Positions 8,587 to 17,807 of a DNA stretch of 64,000 nt are shown one piece after another. The first letter of the stretch is position 1. Every line of letters starts with the position of its first letter. The DNA is from Parahaliea mediterranea. Lineage in GTDB: Bacteria; Pseudomonadota; Gammaproteobacteria; Pseudomonadales; Halieaceae. The stretch spans positions 248,001-312,000 of the forward strand of contig NZ_JAFKCZ010000004.1 of the NCBI RefSeq assembly GCF_017255185.1, given 5' to 3'. The notes under the pieces were generated by a model. That model was not told where the DNA came from and ran no database searches. It worked only from the letters and a program-made list of their open reading frames with translations. The position numbers and the translations under genes are program-made.

Positions 8587-10012
8587 AGCGCACACCCCTG
8601 AGCTGCTCCGGCAGGTAGTCCTGCACCTGCTGGGGCGGTGCGGGCTGGTCCACCGGGCTGGCCTGCCATTGGAGAATACTGTAGTAGTGGCGGATGTTCT
8701 GCACGTAGGTCACCGCCTCGCGGCCGCGGGCGTAGCCGTAGCGGGTGGTGCGGTAAAACTGGCGTTTTTGCAGTAGCGGCAGGCGCGCCATGACATCGCT
8801 CCACTGATGAGGATCGCCCCCCTGGCGGTCGGTAATCACCCGCGCGTCCTCCAGGTGCGCCATGCCGATGTTGTAGGCGGCCAGGGCCATCCAGGTGCGG
8901 TCCGGTTCCAGGATGTCGGCTGGCAGGCGGCGCTGGATATTCTTCAGGTAGCGGGCGCCGCCGCGCAGGCTTTGCAGGGGGTCGAGGCGATCCTTGACCC
9001 CCATTTCCCGGGCGGTGGGCGAGGTGAGCATCATCATGCCGCGGACCCCGGTGGGGGAGGTGGCCAGGGGGTCCCAGTGGGATTCCTGGTAGGCGATGGC
9101 CGCCAGCAGGTGCCAGTCCATCTGGTACTCCTCGGCCACGCGGCGGATCATGTCGCGGTAGGGGGGCAGGCCGCGGCTCATGTTGCGGGCGAAGGTGTGG
9201 GAGTCGATACGGGAAAGTACCGCGGCGTGGCCGAAGTGCTGTTCGCGCATCTGCTCCAGCTGCCCGCTGTCGCGCAGTGCGCGAATAAAGCGATCCACCT
9301 CCGCTTTTAACCGTTCACTGCCGGGGCCGGGGGGCATGTACCACACCATCGGTTGCTCGTCGGCCAGTTCAAAGGCCACCGCCAGGCGCGGGTAGAAGCT
9401 TTGCTGTACGCTGAATTCGCCGGAGTCCACGATGGCCAGCGCGCCGTCGCCAGCCTCCAGCATTTCCAGCAGCTCCATCGAGTCCGCGCCCTCCACGTCG
9501 CGCCACTTGAGCTGCGCGTGGCCGCTCGCGCGCAGGCTGCGCAGCGTTTCGGCATGGCTGCTGTCGCGCAGTACCAGCAGTTCGCGCTCGCCGACGTCCT
9601 CCAGGCTGCGGGGCCTGGCGTTGCCGGTCTTGTAGATCACCACGGGCGCCTGGCTGGCATAGGCCTCGGAGTGCGCGAAGTCGGCCTCCCGGCGGGCGCT
9701 GAGGCTCAGGCCCGCGGCGGCGATGTCCGCCTCGCCCCGACGCAGGTGGGTAAATAGCGCTTCGAGGCTGAAGGCCGGCCGCATCTTCAGCTCCACGCCC
9801 AGGTCCTCGGCAAACAGCTGCGCCAGGTCGTACTCGAAACCGGCGGCGCCGTTCTTGTCCAGGTAATAGGTGGTGGGGCTGTTGCGGGTGGTGACCACCA
9901 GCTCGCCGCGCGCCAGGACCCGGTCCAGGCGGTCGCCGTCGGAGCAGGCCGCGCACAGGGAGATCAAGGCCGCGGCCAGCAGGGTGCGGGCCCTGGAAAA
10001 TCGGCTATTCAT
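8573..10012 (-). CDS. mltF: Membrane-bound lytic murein transglycosylase F
   Basis: MltF cleaves the MurNAc-GlcNAc bond of peptidoglycan with formation of 1,6-anhydroMurNAc and takes part in wall turnover. The 479-residue protein has an N-terminal hydrophobic export segment ending at cysteines C20/C23 (possible lipoprotein), a periplasmic solute-binding-like domain (about 30-265) and a C-terminal SLT domain. The catalytic Glu310 lies in AIAYQESHWDP, followed by SPTGVRGMMML and the AAYNIG motif. Length and domain order match the E. coli enzyme. It is transcribed alone, away from the PadR gene region. Confidence 0.93.
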   Translation of the reverse strand: MNSRFSRARTLLAAALISLCAACSDGDRLDRVLARGELVVTTRNSPTTYYLDKNGAAGFEYDLAQLFAEDLGVELKMRPAFSLEALFTHLRRGEADIAAAGLSLSARREADFAHSEAYASQAPVVIYKTGNARPRSLEDVGERELLVLRDSSHAETLRSLRASGHAQLKWRDVEGADSMELLEMLEAGDGALAIVDSGEFSVQQSFYPRLAVAFELADEQPMVWYMPPGPGSERLKAEVDRFIRALRDSGQLEQMREQHFGHAAVLSRIDSHTFARNMSRGLPPYRDMIRRVAEEYQMDWHLLAAIAYQESHWDPLATSPTGVRGMMMLTSPTAREMGVKDRLDPLQSLRGGARYLKNIQRRLPADILEPDRTWMALAAYNIGMAHLEDARVITDRQGGDPHQWSDVMARLPLLQKRQFYRTTRYGYARGREAVTYVQNIRHYYSILQWQASPVDQPAPPQQVQDYLPEQLRGVRFRAL

Positions 10013-10072
10013 TGCGCGGAACTGGAGACCTCGAGCGGAATGGGTGGGTCGCGCCTGCTGCCCCCGGGTTTG

Positions 10073-10690
10073 TCAAGTGCCACATAGCGCCCGAAGGCGG
10101 TCCGCCTGTTGACTATAGACTTCGCGGGCCTCTTCAACGGATGGCAGGGCATTCCCTCCCTCACTCTGGACCTTGGCAAGCCAGTCATTCCAGATTTCGA
10201 TATGGTCAACCAGAAGTGGTAGCAGCAGGGCATTGTATTGCAAATGTCCGACCGTGGCGAAATTGGTCGCGATCATGAGCCGGAGCGCGGCATGCAATGC
10301 CTCGATATCCGATTCCAGTTGCGCCGCCAGGTATTGGAGTTGATTGTCGAGAGCGGGAGGATTGGCGCCACTCAAAAGGATTTTTAGCAGTGGTTCGGAT
10401 TCCAGCCGGATTCTGCCCTCGGTGCCCTCCAGCCACTCAGACAGCGAGCTGCGGCCCTTGGGTGTAATTCGGTATATCGAGCGAAGGCGGCCGCCTTGCT
10501 TTTCCCTGCGAGAAGTGGCCAGGTTGTGATTGACGAGATTCTTGAGTTCCAGGTAAATCCGGCTTTCGGTGCGTGGCCAGACAGTTTGAAGGGCGCTTTT
10601 TCGAATGTGTTTTGTGAGCTCGTAGGCAGACCATGGCCCGCGAGCAAGTACGCCCAGGATGGTGAAGCTGGTATTGGTCAGTTTGGCCAA
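10073..10690 (-). CDS. PadR family transcriptional regulator
   Basis: The 205-residue protein has the PadR winged helix at about residues 5-85 (ILGVLARGPWSAYELTKHI, then the wing ending RSIYRITPKGRSSLSEWL) and the C-terminal Vir-type helical dimerisation domain at about 95-180. PadR proteins are usually repressors that respond to small aromatic ligands or antibiotics. Its target is not obvious: the only divergent neighbour is the response regulator at 10951. The 260-bp region between them has a strong minus-strand -10 match (TATAAT, complement of 10850-10855) and an inverted repeat at 10894-10912. Confidence 0.85.
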   Translation of the reverse strand: MAKLTNTSFTILGVLARGPWSAYELTKHIRKSALQTVWPRTESRIYLELKNLVNHNLATSRREKQGGRLRSIYRITPKGRSSLSEWLEGTEGRIRLESEPLLKILLSGANPPALDNQLQYLAAQLESDIEALHAALRLMIATNFATVGHLQYNALLLPLLVDHIEIWNDWLAKVQSEGGNALPSVEEAREVYSQQADRLRALCGT

Positions 10691-10893
10691 TGTCTTTTAT
10701 ATCTCCTTATCATTTATTGGTTCGCCAGTACCCAGACCGCCCGAACCCCGGGTTGGCAAGCCCGCGAGTCGGTAGCCGCAAGGTACTGATCCAGGTTTTG
10801 GGGCGGCTGGAACACCGGGGACTGCAACGGCGCGCGTTCCCCCATAGGAATTATAAGCTAATCCCGCTATCGAATTCGATTGCCCGACCCTAT

Positions 10894-10912
10894 ATACTCC
10901 ATGTTTGAGTAT
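10894..10912. promoter_or_regulatory. Inverted repeat overlapping a -10-like sequence (possible operator)
   Basis: ATACTC-N7-GAGTAT is a perfect 6-bp inverted repeat in the padR/response-regulator intergenic region. A plus-strand -10-like TATACT (10893-10898) overlaps its left arm, as expected for an operator controlling the response regulator at 10951. It does not match the ATGT-N8-ACAT pattern known for several PadR proteins, so the binding factor is unknown. Confidence 0.35.
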
Positions 10913-10950
10913 TATGTCAGGGGTGGGGGCTGTTCGCGGCTGCCCGCATT

Positions 10951-11712
10951 GTGCTGCCCGCCGGATTGTTGAATCTGGCGGGTGTGGTTTATTGGGCGGG
11001 AATCATCTTGGCGGGAAGTGGGGCGTTTCGCGTCATTATTGTGGACGACGACGCGGATTTTCGAAACGAAATTTCGTTGTTACTGGAGACCACGGGCATT
11101 GCAAGCGAGGCTGGCACCGTGTCTGGAAAGTGGTGGGAGCGCCTTGGTCGCGGCCGCAAGGTCGATATCGTGCTCCTGGGGGCGGGCGCTTTGGGCGACA
11201 GGCTGTTCTCCACCCTGCGCACCTTTGCGCACCGCTCCAGGGTGGGGGTGATCGCGCTGATTGACGACTGCGATCATACCACCAAGGTGAGGGCGCTGCT
11301 CTCGGGGGCCGATGTCTGCCTGTCCAAGCCCCTGTGCATGCCGGAGGTGATGGCCAATATTCGCGCCCTGGTACGGCGAATGCAAAAGCTGTCGGTCGAC
11401 GGGGGCAGGCGCGATGCCTGGCGACTGGGACACGATGGCTGGCTGCTGGTCTCGCCGGACGGGTCGGTATTCCGGCTTACCGCCAAGGAGCGGGATTTTA
11501 TGCAGGGCATAGAGCACCTGTCGCGGATCGATAGGATCGTCTCCCGGGAAGACCTTGTCGCCTACCTCGGCGAGGATGTACGCCTGTACGATCCGCACAC
11601 CCTGGAAGCCGTTCTAAGCCGTTTGCGAGCGAAGGTCGGCCGCGATTTTCCCCTGAAGACCATCCGCGGCGTAGGTTACCGCTTCCTCGGGCGACTCCAT
11701 AGCGAGGACTAG
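10951..11712 (+). CDS. Orphan OmpR/PhoB-type response regulator with atypical receiver
   Basis: An N-terminal receiver-like domain (about residues 26-145) is followed by an OmpR-type winged-helix DNA-binding domain (about 155-248, ending KTIRGVGYRFLG). The acidic pocket (VDDD, 31-34) and the conserved Lys in SKP are present. The phospho-acceptor Asp is replaced by Gly77 in VDIVLLGAG (codon 11179-11181), and the usual Thr/Ser switch position in VIALIDD is not hydroxylated. It is therefore probably phosphorylation-independent. The start used is a GTG; the first 25 residues are unlike the family, so translation may begin slightly downstream. No histidine kinase is adjacent. It lies 450 bp upstream of the giant repeat protein on the same strand. 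Confidence 0.85.
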   Translation: MLPAGLLNLAGVVYWAGIILAGSGAFRVIIVDDDADFRNEISLLLETTGIASEAGTVSGKWWERLGRGRKVDIVLLGAGALGDRLFSTLRTFAHRSRVGVIALIDDCDHTTKVRALLSGADVCLSKPLCMPEVMANIRALVRRMQKLSVDGGRRDAWRLGHDGWLLVSPDGSVFRLTAKERDFMQGIEHLSRIDRIVSREDLVAYLGEDVRLYDPHTLEAVLSRLRAKVGRDFPLKTIRGVGYRFLGRLHSED

Positions 11713-12165
11713 CACGTTTACCGCCGCGGTGGCTCGGTCCGGGTCGCCGCGTGGCCTGCCATGCGGCCCTCGCGCCTCCCTCTTTTTTACACCCGACCTT
11801 TCAATCCCCGTCCGTGTCGCCCATGCGCGCGTTCCCTGATCCTGTGTGAATGGCGGGCCCATGCCTGCCGACTTCCGGCGTCCCCGCCGGAAAATCTCAC
11901 GGGAAATATGCGGAATGCGACTGTCGCGGCTTGCAGGGGATGTGCGGGTCTTCGTTGCCCGGCCTCGGTAGGATGACGCCGCTTGGGGCAATGCCGCCGA
12001 GGCCGGTTTCTGTGGCTGTTGTGTCCGGATTTTTAAAAATCCATACGGCACGCAGGTCGCAGCTTGCCTGTGACGGGGGATCGCCCGCAACGACTTTCAT
12101 TGCATTTTTTTCCGCAAATTCATTTTTCTTTCCGTAAAAGGCCCGTTCCAGTGAGGGAGGTAAAC
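11713..12165 (+). other. 453-bp leader region with two strong inverted repeats
   Basis: No credible gene is seen between the response regulator and the giant surface protein. It contains a perfect 10-bp inverted repeat (CCGGCCTCGG at 11959-11968, CCGAGGCCGG at 11997-12006) with a 28-nt loop. This is followed by a perfect 16-bp palindrome, GGATTTTTAAAAATCC (12027-12042), about 125 bp before the start codon. The pair could be a long structured 5' UTR, a terminator of the regulator gene plus an operator, or a binding site for the regulator. I could not match it to a known riboswitch class. Confidence 0.4.
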
Positions 12166-15100
12166 TTGCAGCTCGCATCCGGTATTTTTGGTGGTCGCGG
12201 TCGGCGTCGCGCGATTGTGAACAGTGCTCGCTGTTTCGGTGTCTCGCTTCTTTCACTGGCGGCGCCGTTTATGGCCGCCGCGGTTTCGGCCCAGGCAACG
12301 GGCAACCCCGATTTTTCGGTAACGGTCAACGTTGGGCCGACGCCGCCGAACAGCGATACCGTGCACATCGGGGAGCTGACCAGCCTGCGGGTAAGCCTGT
12401 CCAATAACTCCACGCTTTCCAGCATTGACAATATCGGCTTTAGCAAGTCGTTGCCTACCGGGCCCAATGGCGGCCTGATCGTGGCCGGAAGCGGCACGAT
12501 AGCGGGCTCGGGCTGCATGGGCGGTTCCCTTGTGACCGTCGACGGCCAGCCGGACGTGGTGCTCAGCGGCCTCACTGTTCTCCCGCGCGTCGATGGCGTT
12601 CCCGGGTCGGGGGAGTGTTACATCGACCTTCCGGTGATTGCGTGGAGCACCGGCGGTTCCTCGACTTCGCACTCCTATAGCCTGGCGGCGGGGGAGGTCG
12701 GCAGTGACAGCGGCACCAATACCAGTGGCGGGCCGCAGGCGATCACGGTGCGCTCCGCCGCGCCTCCCGACTGGTCCAAGTCACTGTTCGGTTCGCCTCT
12801 GGTACTGGGAGGCGCGCCCGGGGTGTTGACCATTCGCATCGAGAATCCCGATGCGAATGTCGCGCTCAATGACTTCGGATTTACCGATGTATTTCCGGTC
12901 CAGGGCGCCGATGGCGCGGTGATCGAGCCTACCGGTACGCCGGCTTCCGGATCCTGCCTTGCGGCACCGGTCAATGCGACGGCCACGCTGCAGGCCGGGG
13001 CCGCGGCGCAGGTGGCGGTCTCCGGGGGCTCGTTGGCGCCCAATGCCAGTTGCACCGTCGAGGTGGAAGTGCGCGCGCGCCACACCGACGGGGCCTTCAG
13101 CCAAAACGTGAACAACGTTATTGACGCCAGCGGTTTTACTAGCCGCGAAGGTTTGCGGCCGGCGGCCAACGCGGTAAGTCCGGTGCGCGTGCGCTCACCC
13201 CTCACCGTGACGAAAAGCTTCGACGAGAGTCCGGTGGCTTCCGGGGAGGAGAGCGGGTTTACCATCGGCCTGGGCAACAGCGGCGGTACGCCACTGCCAG
13301 TGACACGCTTCGCCGACAACCCCATTTCCGCGGCTCCCCATGTGGGCCAGCTGAAGGTGAATTCCGTCAGTAATTCCTGTGGCGGGGGCCAGGCCTTGCT
13401 CGATGGCGGTAATGGTTTCGAGGTAACCGGTTTTACGATTCCGCCCTACGGCGGGTGTGTCCTGAGCGTCCGGTTCACCGGCACGACCCCGGGCGCGGAT
13501 ACGCCGACGGCCTACAATAACGTGATCCCCCAGGGGGCGGTTGAATTGTCTGGCATGCCGGGTATTGTCAGCCAGCCCCGCTCGGCGAACGTGCTGGTGG
13601 CCGATCGCCTGCGAGTACTGAAGTCCCGTCAACCGGCAACCGTGGCGCCGGGCAGTGCCGTTCGTTACAGCGTGACGGTGCAGAACTTTTCCAGCGCGCC
13701 GCTGGCCAACGTGACCGTGGCGGACCAGTTGCAAAATGGCTCGACCCTGTTGCTGGACGCGGCGTATCCGGTGGAGTTGTCACCTGCCGCCTGTGGCACC
13801 GGGGGCTTGAACGGTGCCGCCGAGGGCGATAGCGATCTGCTATTCACCATTCCCTCGGTACCGGCGCGCGCGGGGGCAAGTACCCCCGGCGCTTGTACCC
13901 TGAGTTTCTGGGTGATGATCGATCCGGATGCGACCGGCGATACCGCGAACCAGATTGATGCCGGCTCCGTGTGTATCAATGGCAATGCGGCGGACTGCAA
14001 CCAGAATTCCTCTGGCACCAACACCAATCACGTGGCCGTTGTGGCATTGTCCAAGCAGTTCGACGGCGTGGAAACCTCCACCCACCCCGAGGGCATGGTG
14101 TCCCGGCTCAGTATGCGCCTGGATAATTTCTCCGACCTGGCGTTGACCTCGGTGGCCTTGAGCGACACTTTCCCGGTCGACGGCCCGCTCGCGCAGCTGC
14201 GCGTGGCGAGCCCCGCCAGCGCGGTTACCAGCTGTGGCGGTACCCTGACGGCGGTGCCGGGTGAAACCTCCGTGTCCCTCAACGGCGGCAGCGTTGCCGG
14301 GCGGGACACCGGCAGCGGCAATCCCGGAAGCTGTGAAATCCAGCTCGACGTCGTCGGTCCTGCGGGCACCTACGACAACACCGCAACGGTCTCCGCGGTG
14401 CAGAACAATGCCGATGGCACTACCACCAACGCCCTGGCTTCCGACGGTGCCAGGCTGATTTATACTGGCGTCATGACCGCGGACAAATCCTTCGCCCCGA
14501 CTTCAACCGGGGACGGTGGTCGCGCAACCGTGCGGGTGACCGTGGCCAATGGGGATTTAAGCCGATCCCTGACCGGCCTGACGGTAACCGACCCCCTGCC
14601 GGCCGGCATGCGCGTGGCAACACCGGCCGGGGCGTATTCCAGCTGCGGCAACAACGTGGTGGTTAACGCCGCCCCTGGCGCGGATACCGTGAGCTTGCAG
14701 GGCGGCACCATTCCGGCCGGCGCCAGTTGCGATCTCGTGTTTGACGTGGTGGTGGATGGCCAGGCGGATTGGACCAATACCATCCCCCCGGGCGGAATCA
14801 GGACCGACGGCGGCATCATCAACCAGAGCCCGGTCAGTGCAACCCTGGGCTATGTTCCCTTGGATGATCCGACCATTTCCAAAGCCATTAGTCCCGGCCT
14901 GATTGCGCCGGGCCAGGTGGCCCGGTTGGCCATTACCATCGTCAATGGCGGCACGCCCCTGAGCAATGTGTCGCTGGCCGACTATTTCACCGAGGACGGG
15001 CTGGCCAACGGCGTGCCAAACGGCATGACCATAGCCTCGCCGGCGGAGGTGTCCACCGATTGTCGCTCGGGCGTGGTCGTCGCGCAGCCAGGTGGGGCGT

Positions 15101-17742
15101 CGGTGGAGTTGAGCGGCGCCGCGCTGGACCCTGGCGAGCAGTGCCTGGTGGAAGTCAATGTGACCTCCCGGGTGGTCGGCACCATTACCAACCACATCCC
15201 CTTGAACGCCCTGGGTAGCGCGGAGGGCGCCACCAATAGCACGACCTTTGGCCAGAGTACCCTGAGTACGATATCCAGCGTCAACGTGGTGAAGAACTTC
15301 GAGCCACGCGTTGTGAGTCCAGGCGAGAATTCGCGCCTGCGCATCACCATACTCAACGCACAGGCGTCTCCGCTGAGGGATTTCAGCGTGCGGGATGAGT
15401 TGCCGGCGGGGCTGCAGGTGGCCCAGCCAGCCAACGCCTTTTCCAATTGCGGTGGCGCGGTCCAGCTCGCGTGGCCGGAGCGTACCCGTGTCGAGCTTAG
15501 CGGCGGGCGCCTGGCGGCCGCCGTCGACGGCCAGGCGAGCAGCTGTTACCTCGAGCTGGATGTCGCGGCCAATGTCGAGGGTACCTATACCAACCTCATA
15601 CCGGAGGATTCGCTGACCGAAGAGGGCGATCCGCTGGAACACCCCGAGACCGAGGACTCGCTGGAGGTGCGCGAACGGGTAATAGTCAACAAGGCGATTG
15701 ACGGCTTCACCCTGGACAGCGGCGACCCCGTCGGATTTACCACCGGGGATGCCGTTCGCCTCTCCGGGGTGCCGGCACCGTTGACGATTCGCCTGGAAAA
15801 CCCCACCAGCAAGGCGTTGACGCAGGTGCGTTTGATCGATTCCCTGCCCGCGGGCGTGGTGATCGCGCCGCAACCCAATGCGCTGACCAACTGTGTGGAC
15901 GGCGAGGTAACGGCGCCCGCCGCCGGGCGGCAGGTACGCCTGACCGGGGCGACGCTGGCCGCGCACGGCGATGCCGGCGCCAGCTGTCAGGTGACTGTGG
16001 ATGTGGTGAGCAATGACCACGGTGTCTATGTTAACGAAATCCCCGCCGGCGGGGTCACCAGTTTCGAGGGAATCTCGAATGAAGAGCCCACCCAGGCGCG
16101 ACTCGTCGTCCCCGAGCCGCCTGCGGTGAACAAGCAGTTCGATCCGCCGGTGACGGCCCCGGGCGGGGTGTCGCGCCTCACCATCCGTATCCTCAACCCC
16201 AACGAGGCCGCCACCGCGCTGACCGAGCACCTGGTCGACGAACTGCCATCCCTGCCGGGGCAGATGCTGGTGGCCAACCCGGGCAATGTCGCCACCACCT
16301 GCCCGGGGGGCGCCGCCATTGTCCAGGCCGCGCCGGGGGCGAGCCGGGTTCGCGTCAACAGCGGCGCGCAAGTGCCTCCGCTGGGTTGCGAGGTCGCGGT
16401 GGATGTCACCGTGCCGGTGGCGGGTACCTATATCAACCGGATTCCCAAGGGGGATCTCGAGACTTCCTTTGGCAGCAACGAGGAGCCCGCTGTCGGCGAG
16501 CTGCTGGCGAGCACCAAGGGCTATATCTCCGGCAAGGTCTTTATCGATACCCAGGCCGTCCCGGATGGAAATTACGTGCCCGGGGAGTCGGAACCGGTGG
16601 CGGGCAACCCCATTGAGTTGCGCCAGGGCGCTGACTGTAGTGGCGCGCTTTTGGAAACGGCCCAAACCGACCCCCAGGGCAACTATCTCTTTAGCGAATT
16701 GCCGGCCGGCACGTACTCCGTGTGCCAGCCGGTGCAGCCGGCTGACACTTTCAACAGCGTGACCACCCAGGGAAGCATCGTGCCGGTCAACGGCAGTACC
16801 GGCACCCCCGGGGTGCCGCTGAACCCGGGTACCGGTGGGTTCACCAGCCAGATCACCGGCATCGTCCTGGACAACAACGGCAATGCGGACGAGGTCAGTG
16901 GCTCGCCGGGCAATAACTTCTCGGAGGTGTTGCCGGCCAGCATCAGCGGCCATGTCTTCCACGATATCGACGGCAATGGCCTCATGGGGCCGGCGGAGCC
17001 GGGCATCGCCGGTGTCGAGGTGACCCTGACCGGGCCGGTGACCGCGACCGCGATTACCGACAGCGAGGGACGCTATAGCTTCGAGGGGCTGCCGCCGGGG
17101 ACTTACACGGTGACGGAAACCCAGCCCGCCGGCTGGCTGGACAGTGGCGACAGCGCCGGAACCCACGGCGGTACCGTGGGCGACGACGAGGTGTCGATGG
17201 TGACCCTGGCTGCCGGCGACCGGGCTGAGAACTATGACTTTGGCGAGCGCCTGCCGGCGGCGCCGGCCTGGACGGCTTCCGCGGTCTGCGTCAACAACGC
17301 GCCCTCGGTGCAATACCGGGTCACGGGACCACTTGGCGGCGCCGGTTCGGCGAACCTGTCCTGGATGACCGCCGGCGGCCGGCTGGCCGAGCGGCTGGAC
17401 GGCTGGCCCGCGAGCGGCGTGCTGCTGTGGCCCGGGGTCGAGGTCAATGGCGCCGGAGAGCCCATTGCCTGGCCGGGCTGGATTGATGAGGACGGCAAGC
17501 TGGTGCCGGTGGAGGACGATCGCATTCCCGAATTGTCCCTGCGGCTAAACGGCAACGCCGGTGACGCCATCGTGCTGGAATACCCGGCTTGTCCCTCCCA
17601 GCCGGGCAGCACCCCGCAGTCCATTCCCACCGCGCCCCGCTGGGCGCTGTGGTTGCTCGCCGGCCTGTTGGCCGGTGTCGCGGGCTTGGGTATGGCCGGC
17701 CGGCTTCGCGCCGGCGGCGCTCATCGGCGGATCACCTGTTAA
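12166..17742 (+). CDS. Giant exported surface protein with DUF11-like repeats, SdrD B-like domains and IPTL-CTERM-like tail
   Basis: The 1,858-residue protein is probably cell-surface bound. I place the start at a TTG (12166) because AGGGAGG ends 5 bp before it; the frame stays open to 12064, but that stretch is not signal-peptide-like. A long signal peptide follows (ends near AAAVSAQA). Then come about ten tandem domains of 110-140 residues of the DUF11/DUF7933 type, each opening with a lysine-containing segment such as [12 protein letters not shown] or [12 protein letters not shown] and later an LPAG or SGG segment. Two SdrD B-like (CNA-B fold) domains begin near 16519 and 16939. The C-terminus has IPT, a hydrophobic helix and an arginine-rich end (17620-17742), resembling the IPTL-CTERM sorting tail. 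The role is likely adhesion or matrix formation. Confidence 0.85.
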   Translation: MQLASGIFGGRGRRRAIVNSARCFGVSLLSLAAPFMAAAVSAQATGNPDFSVTVNVGPTPPNSDTVHIGELTSLRVSLSNNSTLSSIDNIGFSKSLPTGPNGGLIVAGSGTIAGSGCMGGSLVTVDGQPDVVLSGLTVLPRVDGVPGSGECYIDLPVIAWSTGGSSTSHSYSLAAGEVGSDSGTNTSGGPQAITVRSAAPPDWSKSLFGSPLVLGGAPGVLTIRIENPDANVALNDFGFTDVFPVQGADGAVIEPTGTPASGSCLAAPVNATATLQAGAAAQVAVSGGSLAPNASCTVEVEVRARHTDGAFSQNVNNVIDASGFTSREGLRPAANAVSPVRVRSPLTVTKSFDESPVASGEESGFTIGLGNSGGTPLPVTRFADNPISAAPHVGQLKVNSVSNSCGGGQALLDGGNGFEVTGFTIPPYGGCVLSVRFTGTTPGADTPTAYNNVIPQGAVELSGMPGIVSQPRSANVLVADRLRVLKSRQPATVAPGSAVRYSVTVQNFSSAPLANVTVADQLQNGSTLLLDAAYPVELSPAACGTGGLNGAAEGDSDLLFTIPSVPARAGASTPGACTLSFWVMIDPDATGDTANQIDAGSVCINGNAADCNQNSSGTNTNHVAVVALSKQFDGVETSTHPEGMVSRLSMRLDNFSDLALTSVALSDTFPVDGPLAQLRVASPASAVTSCGGTLTAVPGETSVSLNGGSVAGRDTGSGNPGSCEIQLDVVGPAGTYDNTATVSAVQNNADGTTTNALASDGARLIYTGVMTADKSFAPTSTGDGGRATVRVTVANGDLSRSLTGLTVTDPLPAGMRVATPAGAYSSCGNNVVVNAAPGADTVSLQGGTIPAGASCDLVFDVVVDGQADWTNTIPPGGIRTDGGIINQSPVSATLGYVPLDDPTISKAISPGLIAPGQVARLAITIVNGGTPLSNVSLADYFTEDGLANGVPNGMTIASPAEVSTDCRSGVVVAQPGGASVELSGAALDPGEQCLVEVNVTSRVVGTITNHIPLNALGSAEGATNSTTFGQSTLSTISSVNVVKNFEPRVVSPGENSRLRITILNAQASPLRDFSVRDELPAGLQVAQPANAFSNCGGAVQLAWPERTRVELSGGRLAAAVDGQASSCYLELDVAANVEGTYTNLIPEDSLTEEGDPLEHPETEDSLEVRERVIVNKAIDGFTLDSGDPVGFTTGDAVRLSGVPAPLTIRLENPTSKALTQVRLIDSLPAGVVIAPQPNALTNCVDGEVTAPAAGRQVRLTGATLAAHGDAGASCQVTVDVVSNDHGVYVNEIPAGGVTSFEGISNEEPTQARLVVPEPPAVNKQFDPPVTAPGGVSRLTIRILNPNEAATALTEHLVDELPSLPGQMLVANPGNVATTCPGGAAIVQAAPGASRVRVNSGAQVPPLGCEVAVDVTVPVAGTYINRIPKGDLETSFGSNEEPAVGELLASTKGYISGKVFIDTQAVPDGNYVPGESEPVAGNPIELRQGADCSGALLETAQTDPQGNYLFSELPAGTYSVCQPVQPADTFNSVTTQGSIVPVNGSTGTPGVPLNPGTGGFTSQITGIVLDNNGNADEVSGSPGNNFSEVLPASISGHVFHDIDGNGLMGPAEPGIAGVEVTLTGPVTATAITDSEGRYSFEGLPPGTYTVTETQPAGWLDSGDSAGTHGGTVGDDEVSMVTLAAGDRAENYDFGERLPAAPAWTASAVCVNNAPSVQYRVTGPLGGAGSANLSWMTAGGRLAERLDGWPASGVLLWPGVEVNGAGEPIAWPGWIDEDGKLVPVEDDRIPELSLRLNGNAGDAIVLEYPACPSQPGSTPQSIPTAPRWALWLLAGLLAGVAGLGMAGRLRAGGAHRRITC

Positions 17743-17767
17743 CGGCGGGCGCCGAATGCAGTAAAAT
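17739..17767 (+). promoter_or_regulatory. Candidate sigma-70 promoter of purL
   Basis: TTAACG (17739-17744) and TAAAAT (17762-17767) are separated by 17 bp. They match 4 of 6 and 5 of 6 consensus positions. The -35 overlaps the stop codon of the preceding gene and the predicted transcript starts about 30 bases before the purL ATG. Confidence 0.45.
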
Positions 17768-17807
17768 GCGCGACTTTTCCAGATCCGACCCCGGAGTCGC
17801 TCCCAGC

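Noticed and set aside
11713-12165. c-di-GMP (GEMM) or other known riboswitch upstream of the giant gene
   Set aside because: The inverted repeats do not contain the conserved GEMM core or another class signature that I can recognise.
14557-17313. 918-codon minus-strand frame inside the giant surface protein gene
   Set aside because: Shadow frame from third-position GC bias; no recognisable domain, while the plus strand shows regular repeats.
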